Positions 1-4,891 of a stretch of 7,665 nucleotides of DNA are shown piece after piece. Below the pieces are notes generated by a model. That model saw only the letters and a program-made list of their open reading frames with translations. It did not search any database and had not been told where the DNA came from. The position numbers were made by a program, and so were the translations under genes. Within the stretch, counting starts at the first letter, position 1; every line of letters begins with the position of its first letter. Source of the DNA: Archaeoglobaceae archaeon (lineage in GTDB: Archaea > Halobacteriota > Archaeoglobi > Archaeoglobales > Archaeoglobaceae); the NCBI GenBank assembly GCA_025058955.1, contig JANXDV010000035.1:2385-10049 (forward strand), in the 5' to 3' direction.

Positions 1-1026
1 CTAATAATCCTCTACTTGAGAATGCATGGAGTAAAAGCGGAGCGAATTGGAAAGAAAAAGCTACTTGAAATGGAGCCAAATCTAATAGAAACAGTTTACG
101 GTGGAATTTTCATTCCATCCGCAGGGGTTGTGAATCCAGTTGAGATGGTTGCAAAAGCTTGCTCGTTTGCGAAGCTGAATGGTGTTGAATTCCTTTACGG
201 TTGCGAGGTTGTGGGAATAGAGAGAAAAGCGGATCACTTTGTGATTAAGACAAACAAGGGGGATTTTGAAAGCAAGGTTGTCATAAACTGCGCTGGGATC
301 TATGCGGATGAGATTGCCAAGATGGTTGGTTATGAAATGAGGATAATTCCGGGAAAAGGGACACATATAGTTTTTGCGGAAAAGGGATTTACAAAGCATT
401 TAGTAGTAGCGATTCCTTTAAAGCCAAACAAGAGAACAAAGGGTGGTGGAGCTCTCATCGGCTTTGATGGAAAACCAATATGGGGACCGAATTTAATTGA
501 CGTTGAAAGTAAGGAAGATACGAGTGTGGAAAAGGAGGAAATTGAAGGAATAATCGCAAAATTTTCTCCTCTTTTCAAGAGAACTCCAAAGGAGATCATA
601 GCGGTGTATGCTGGATTAAGATCGATTGCTGGAAGCGATTTCGTGATCAATGAACCTGTTAAAGGTTTCATAAATGTTGCTGGTATTCAAAGCCCTGGCT
701 TAACCGCTGCTCCTGCGATAGCGAAAATGGTATTGGAAATGATTTCGAAGCATTTTGAACTAAAGAAAAAGGAGATCTTAAGATTGCCGAAGAAAAAGAA
801 AATTGGGGACGATATTGGCTCCCTTGGAGATGAGATTGTATGCTTATGCAATATGGTAACAAAGAGTGAGATTTTAAAGATCGCTGAAGAATTCAAGTGC
901 TTTGATGCGGTGAAGCAAATAACATGGGCGGGAATGGATTGTGAGAAGTGCAAAGCGGAGATCATTAGGCTTATTGGTGAAAAAGTGCTTAAAGATAGCG
1001 AAGGGGGCGAGATTGCATGGTCTTAA
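1..1026 (+). CDS. FAD-dependent oxidoreductase, GlpA/LhgO-like, with C-terminal BFD-type [2Fe-2S] domain (5' partial)
   Basis: The reading frame is open to the left edge (codons LIILY precede a TTG at 16), so the N-terminus with the FAD-binding GxGxxG is missing; the TTG is unlikely to be the true start. What remains matches the DAO fold of glycerol-3-phosphate dehydrogenase GlpA and L-2-hydroxyglutarate oxidase. Counting from the TTG, it shows LEMEPNL (18-24), NCAGIYADEIA (91-101), IIPGKGTH (110-117), AGLRSIAGSDFVI (199-211) and the FAD-closing GIQSPGLTAAPAIA (223-236). A C-terminal domain carries CLC (Cys276, Cys278) and CEKC (Cys309, Cys312), the CxC...CxxC pattern of BFD-like [2Fe-2S] domains found at the end of many GlpA proteins. 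It probably oxidises a small hydroxy acid or glycerol phosphate and passes electrons through the cluster. The substrate cannot be read from the sequence. The end overlaps the next gene by 10 bases, which suggests co-translation. Confidence 0.85.
   Translation, partial: LIILYLRMHGVKAERIGKKKLLEMEPNLIETVYGGIFIPSAGVVNPVEMVAKACSFAKLNGVEFLYGCEVVGIERKADHFVIKTNKGDFESKVVINCAGIYADEIAKMVGYEMRIIPGKGTHIVFAEKGFTKHLVVAIPLKPNKRTKGGGALIGFDGKPIWGPNLIDVESKEDTSVEKEEIEGIIAKFSPLFKRTPKEIIAVYAGLRSIAGSDFVINEPVKGFINVAGIQSPGLTAAPAIAKMVLEMISKHFELKKKEILRLPKKKKIGDDIGSLGDEIVCLCNMVTKSEILKIAEEFKCFDAVKQITWAGMDCEKCKAEIIRLIGEKVLKDSEGGEIAWS
1002..1011 (+). promoter_or_regulatory. Probable ribosome binding site for the second flavoprotein gene
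   Basis: A purine run, AGGGGGCGAG, lies inside the end of the upstream gene and five bases before the ATG at 1017. It partly matches the archaeal anti-Shine-Dalgarno and supports the ATG at 1017 as the start despite the 10-base overlap. Confidence 0.5.
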
Positions 1027-1718
1027 TTGCTGGTGCTGGCTATAGTGGGCTTCTTTGTGCTAAAAAGTTGCTCGATTTGGGCTACAGTGTGAGAATTTTT
1101 GATTTCAAAAAAACTGGCGGAGAACTTGCAGTTTTTAACAGAATTCCCGAATTTAGAGAGCATTATGGAAGCTTTATTGAGGAAATGAAATCGATTCTGA
1201 ACGAAGTTAAGGTTGAAAAAGGCTGTGTTATTTCAACAAATCCAATTAGGATCTTAAAGCCAAATGGAATCGAATTTGTGAGTGATGAAGCGATAATCGC
1301 CACTGGAGCGGTTGATTGCAGTCCATGGGTTTTCGGCAAAAGACCCGCTGGTATTTTCTCCCCAGAGACTGTAATAAAGCTGATCGCTGACGGATACAAG
1401 ATCGGAAAAAGTTTTTTGCTCGCTGGCGAGAGCGTAGCTCTTGATCTTCTTGAAAAAGTTTTATCCAAAAACTTCGAAGTGGAAAAAGTAAAATCGATAG
1501 AAGTCTACGTTTATGGCGATAAAAGAGTTGAAAGGGTTGAAGTTAACGGAGAGGAGTTTAAATGCGATGCTTTGATACTATTTAGAGGAAGAAAAACCTT
1601 CAATCCAAAGAACTTGCAAGGAGATCTCATAGGAAATGCGGTTGTTTGCGATTACGATTACTCAGCGGTAAGAAAGAACGTCGAGGAATTCATAAATCTT
1701 AAATATCGCAACAAGTAG
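1017..1718 (+). CDS. Compact FAD-dependent oxidoreductase, probable partner of the GlpA-like protein
   Basis: This 233-residue protein opens with a dinucleotide-binding Rossmann motif, GAGYSG (6-11), followed by an acidic residue after the second strand (FDF, 28-30) and a GG pair (34-35). A central ATGA (95-98) is the motif seen in two-dinucleotide-binding flavoproteins. The second Rossmann position reads LLAGESVALD (134-143), where canonical relatives have GxGxxA, so one glycine is missing. Near the C-terminus, GNAVVCDYDY (206-215) resembles the GN...D element that contacts FAD in the flavoproteins commonly paired with GlpA-like subunits. Those partners are usually about 400 residues, so this one is shortened internally while keeping both ends. 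Its 10-base overlap with the upstream gene suggests a two-flavoprotein complex. NAD(P)H binding is doubtful given the degenerate second site. Family assignment is firm; partnership and role are inferred. Confidence 0.75.
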   Translation: MVLIAGAGYSGLLCAKKLLDLGYSVRIFDFKKTGGELAVFNRIPEFREHYGSFIEEMKSILNEVKVEKGCVISTNPIRILKPNGIEFVSDEAIIATGAVDCSPWVFGKRPAGIFSPETVIKLIADGYKIGKSFLLAGESVALDLLEKVLSKNFEVEKVKSIEVYVYGDKRVERVEVNGEEFKCDALILFRGRKTFNPKNLQGDLIGNAVVCDYDYSAVRKNVEEFINLKYRNK

Positions 1719-1725
1719 TTTTGCC

Positions 1726-2091
1726 ATGAACCCAAAGCTGATCTCAGTTCCATTGTTTGCAATCGGCATCGCGGACTCAGCATACTTGCTCTACGAGCAT
1801 TATATACTCTATACACTCCCCTACTGCCCTGCTAACTCTTGTTTACCTCCAGATATGCCATTTCCAAGTTTTATTCTTCCATTATTGGGCATAATCTGGT
1901 TTTTAGCTGGAATTTTTCTCATATATATTCGAAATCAGAAAATTCTACTAAAACTCTGGCAAATCTCTGGAATTCTCGGAGTTATCTTTCTGCTTACTTA
2001 CTCCATTCTAATCGGCTATTTCTGTCCATATTGCTATCTTGCCCATGCAACTGGGCTTATTTTGGTTTTATTATCCTTTAAAATGACTTAG
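1726..2091 (+). CDS. VKOR/DsbB-like membrane thiol-disulfide oxidoreductase
   Basis: This 121-residue protein has four likely transmembrane segments, at about 7-28, 47-68, 76-97 and 101-118. An exposed loop after the first helix carries Cys34 and Cys39, and the last helix begins with a CPYC active-site motif (Cys100-Cys103). This pair-plus-CxxC arrangement is that of the vitamin K epoxide reductase family, and IGIADSAYLLYEH (13-25) resembles its first helix. Such enzymes reoxidise thioredoxin-like partners outside the membrane and hand electrons to a quinone. No thioredoxin domain is fused, so a separate partner is expected. The ATG at 1726 lies seven bases after the preceding stop and has no clear ribosome binding site; no other ATG in this frame follows the upstream stop at 1693. 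It probably belongs to the same transcript, but a functional link with the flavoproteins is not evident. DsbB is the main alternative. Confidence 0.75.
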   Translation: MNPKLISVPLFAIGIADSAYLLYEHYILYTLPYCPANSCLPPDMPFPSFILPLLGIIWFLAGIFLIYIRNQKILLKLWQISGILGVIFLLTYSILIGYFCPYCYLAHATGLILVLLSFKMT

Positions 2092-2104
2092 GATTTTTAA
2101 AACT
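2092..2104. terminator. Convergent intergenic T-tract, likely bidirectional archaeal terminator
   Basis: The 13 bases between the two convergent stop codons read GATTTTTAAAACT. They give a run of five T on the plus strand and, read from the other side, four T on the minus strand, with a second T4 run just beyond inside the opposing gene. Archaeal RNA polymerase terminates on oligo-T without needing a hairpin, and none is evident here. The role is inferred from position and composition. Confidence 0.5.
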
Positions 2105-3037
2105 TCAAAGCATCAGAAAAACGATTGCGATCAGAATCGGAGTGGCAATCGCGTTGGAAACAATTCCAGCAAGCACGAGCTTTGAAGCAAGCTTTACTGG
2201 GAAAATCGAAGCATAGAATGGCAAGGAATGTCTTGGATAGTCCATTATGGCTATGAAGAGAAATCTGCCTATAAGAAGGGCAATTAAGCATTCTTTAACA
2301 CTAATCAATCCGTTTCTTAAAAATTCGCCTGCAGTGAGCACAGAAGACATTGGGCTGAAGAGATGGATTGAAATGAGCACAGCGAAGTTTGAAGAGAAAC
2401 CAAATTGTTTTGTGTAAGCGTCTACGGTTTTGGATATAAGATCAAAGAAGCCAGCGAAGAGAAGGAGTGTTATGAGCACAGTTATAACAATGTATCTTGA
2501 AACAACTTTCTTTGTCATCTCTATTGCAGAGCTAAGTGATGATTTTATCACATCATTTCTATTTTTTGAATTCTTCGGCAATTCCAAGTTGACCTCAATC
2601 TTTTTAACCCTTAATCTTCCGTAAAAGATGCCTATGAGCATGCATATGAATGCTGAGGCAAAGCTTAAGGCTATGTAAGCTGAACCTGCAAAAAAGCCGA
2701 GAGCTGCGAGTGAGATGGGTAGATAGTAGCGAAAGAGGAAGAAAACAGTAGAAAATGGGCGAGTTACGAGCTTGTAAGCTACAACTGTTGAGTCATCTAT
2801 TCCATTCTTCTCCCTCAGAGAACCAACTATGCTTAAACCTCCACGGACATCTATTGCGGAAATCATTGCTGGGACTGAAAAGATCTCTGGGAGATTTGCA
2901 GATCTCATCAAAGGAGCTAAAGGCTTTGAAAAAAAATTTGCAAGTCCAAATTCAAGGATGAGATTGGCTAAGAAAACGCCAAGAAAGCAAGCTACCGCCA
3001 TTGTGATCACTGAATAAACTATGCTCAGCGGATCCAT
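2105..3037 (-). CDS. Gate-domain (nucleoside recognition-like) integral membrane protein
   Basis: This 310-residue, very hydrophobic protein has about seven or eight membrane segments, with clear ones at 7-30, 95-118, 120-140, 182-200, 249-266 and 284-308. A charged loop (about 141-170) divides it into two halves. Each half has a Gate-type stretch: VPAMISAIDVRGG (55-67) followed by GSLREKNGI, and IHLFSPMSSVLTAG (224-237) followed by EFLRNGLI. This resembles the archaeal nucleoside-recognition family, whose fold is shared with nucleoside transporters, SpmA/SpmB and the core of FeoB. The name does not prove nucleoside transport. The ATG lies nine bases after the stop of the chelatase motor gene, with only weak ribosome binding matches (GGTG 13 bases upstream), so it is probably read from the same transcript. 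Context hints at transport of metal or tetrapyrrole for the chelatase, but this is inference. Start choice is moderately sure. Confidence 0.75.
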   Translation of the reverse strand: MDPLSIVYSVITMAVACFLGVFLANLILEFGLANFFSKPLAPLMRSANLPEIFSVPAMISAIDVRGGLSIVGSLREKNGIDDSTVVAYKLVTRPFSTVFFLFRYYLPISLAALGFFAGSAYIALSFASAFICMLIGIFYGRLRVKKIEVNLELPKNSKNRNDVIKSSLSSAIEMTKKVVSRYIVITVLITLLLFAGFFDLISKTVDAYTKQFGFSSNFAVLISIHLFSPMSSVLTAGEFLRNGLISVKECLIALLIGRFLFIAIMDYPRHSLPFYASIFPVKLASKLVLAGIVSNAIATPILIAIVFLML

Positions 3038-3046
3038 TCAGATCTT

Positions 3047-4891
3047 TCAACACCTTGTTACCTTTGCATTTGTAATTTTCGAAATTAACTCAACATAGCT
3101 GGGAGATGGATCAAAGGCTTTAGCTCTCGTGTCATAGATTTCAACTTTTACACCCAACTTCCTTAAAGAATTGCAGATCTTTACAAGATCTTCCTCAACT
3201 TTTCCGAATAGTGGAACGTTTGCTTTTCCATCTGTGATCAGTATTCCGTGAACGTTTAAATTCTTCATTCTCATCGCTTTTGCCATTGAAAGCAGTTTGA
3301 ACATTGCAGAAGGCAGAGGAGTTTTTCCTCCTGTGGGAACATTTTCTATGGCGTCGAAAACTTCTTCATATCTCCTCGTTGGATTCACCAAAACATTTGC
3401 ATCATTCCCCCTGAAAACGATAAAAGAGAGCAGATCTCTGCGTTGATAAGAGCCTTCAACGATCTTCTTCGCAATTCCCTTTGCAATGCTAATTCTTTTC
3501 TGCAAAGACATGCTTCCGCTTGAGTCAAGAATTATTGCGGTAAGCTTTGGCGCTCTCGCTTTTCTGATGTTTATTCGAATGTCTTCATCACCGATCTCTA
3601 CTGGATAACCCTTGAGCATTGCGGAATTCAGAGTTGCGAGTAAGTTTAGATCCGTAGATCCCTTCAAAGGCATTGTATAGGAAATTGGAATGCCAATGGG
3701 TTTTCCAATTACCGTTACTTTGCAATCCCTTGAACTTCTGCCTCCAAAATGCCTTGTTTCTTCTCTTTGCACAGCTTTTTCCAGTTCAAAATCAATTGCA
3801 TTGAATCTTCTCTCAGAATTTGCTTCACTGATCTCATTTTTTCCTCTTTCGTTTCTCATTTCACCGCTTAACTCATTTTCAGCTTTTCTCTCCTGCATTT
3901 TCGGAATCTCTTGGCTCTGTGGTTTCTGGAATGGTCTTGATTTTATGCGATGGGGTAAAGTTAACTCCATTGCTCTATTAAGATCTTCTAAATTCACCTT
4001 TTTTCTTCCTTCGAAAGCTGAAATAGCCTTTGCGGTCTTAACAGTTGTTATCTCCGCTCTATGCGTTTTTATACCCATTTGGATGATCGTTTCGATGAGA
4101 AGCTTTAGAAGACCTTCATCGATCTCCACTTCGCATAGTATTGCTTTAGCATTCAGAATCGCATTTCTTAGCTTTTCATCCTGCTTTCTGAACTTTTCGT
4201 AGAATTTCTGCGGATCTTTCTGAAACTCCGTTACTCTTTTAACAATTTCAATTCTTTCATCAGCATTCTGAGAAGCTTCGATTGCTACAAACATTCCAAA
4301 TCTGTCCAAAAGCTGAGGTCTCAGCTCACCCTCCTCTGGATTCATAGAGCCTACGAGTATGAACTTGCTCGGATGCTTAAGCGAGATTCCTTCTCTTTCA
4401 ACGAAATTCCAGCCCATCGCTGCGGAGTCGAGCAAAACATCCGCAACGTAGTCTTCGAGAAGGTTAACTTCGTCTATGTAGAGAATGTTTCTATTCGCTT
4501 CAGCCAAAATTCCCGGTTGTAAAGCTCTAATACCTTCTTTCAAAGCCTTACTTATTTCTATTGTCCCAACAAGCCTGTCAAGGGTTACGCTGAGTGGAAG
4601 ATCGATAACTCTCATTCTTCTTCTTGCAACCCTTACCTCTCCTTTCTCCGCTTTTTCTCTGCAACTATCGCACATCTCTGCAAAGTTGTAAGGATTGCAA
4701 TTGAATGGACAACCTTCAACAACTTCGATCTCTGGCAGAACTTGTGAAAAAGCCCTAACCATCGTCGATTTTCCTGTTCCTTTATCACCGCTCAGCAAAA
4801 CACCACCAATCGTTGGATCTATTGCGTTGCAGATTAAAGCAAGCTTAGCTTTTTCTTGTCCAACGATTGCTGAAAATGGAAAGAATTTCAT
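3047..4891 (-). CDS. Fused AAA+ / von Willebrand A chelatase motor subunit (ChlI/ChlD, BchI/BchD type)
   Basis: This 614-residue protein is the ATPase partner of a tetrapyrrole metal chelatase. The N-terminal AAA+ module has Walker [10 protein letters not shown] (35-43), Walker B ILYIDEVN (136-143), sensor-1 Asn184 in GSMNPEEG, an arginine-finger region LLDRFG (194-199) and sensor-2 THRAE (276-280). Between Walker A and the beta-hairpin insert sits CPFNC...CDSC, with Cys61, Cys65, Cys74 and Cys77. A charged, low-complexity linker (about 317-395) leads to a von Willebrand A domain with a full MIDAS: Asp456, Ser458 and Ser460 in DSSGS, Thr524 in GGKTPL, and Asp554 in ITDG. Canonical magnesium chelatase splits I and D into two proteins; here they are one chain, as in many archaea and actinobacteria with CobN. 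The start overlaps the upstream cobN stop as ATGA and has a strong ribosome binding site. It probably hexamerises in the cytoplasm and powers CobN. Annotation as magnesium chelatase would overstate the metal. Confidence 0.9.
   Translation of the reverse strand: MKFFPFSAIVGQEKAKLALICNAIDPTIGGVLLSGDKGTGKSTMVRAFSQVLPEIEVVEGCPFNCNPYNFAEMCDSCREKAEKGEVRVARRRMRVIDLPLSVTLDRLVGTIEISKALKEGIRALQPGILAEANRNILYIDEVNLLEDYVADVLLDSAAMGWNFVEREGISLKHPSKFILVGSMNPEEGELRPQLLDRFGMFVAIEASQNADERIEIVKRVTEFQKDPQKFYEKFRKQDEKLRNAILNAKAILCEVEIDEGLLKLLIETIIQMGIKTHRAEITTVKTAKAISAFEGRKKVNLEDLNRAMELTLPHRIKSRPFQKPQSQEIPKMQERKAENELSGEMRNERGKNEISEANSERRFNAIDFELEKAVQREETRHFGGRSSRDCKVTVIGKPIGIPISYTMPLKGSTDLNLLATLNSAMLKGYPVEIGDEDIRINIRKARAPKLTAIILDSSGSMSLQKRISIAKGIAKKIVEGSYQRRDLLSFIVFRGNDANVLVNPTRRYEEVFDAIENVPTGGKTPLPSAMFKLLSMAKAMRMKNLNVHGILITDGKANVPLFGKVEEDLVKICNSLRKLGVKVEIYDTRAKAFDPSPSYVELISKITNAKVTRC

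Noticed and set aside
330..671. Minus-strand open frame opposite the GlpA-like gene
   Set aside because: It is fully antisense to a conserved dehydrogenase and has no recognisable domain.
2335..2485. Recurring GAGCACAG-like words in the Gate-protein gene
   Set aside because: Spacing is irregular and the copies fall in coding sequence for short hydrophobic and Ser/Thr/Val/Leu codons; this fits codon reuse rather than a repeat array.
3690..4202. A 170-codon open frame on the plus strand opposite the AAA+/VWA gene
   Set aside because: It lies wholly antisense to a well-supported gene, its translation is Ser/Phe/Leu-rich with no recognisable motif, and it arises from Glu/Lys-rich codons on the other strand.
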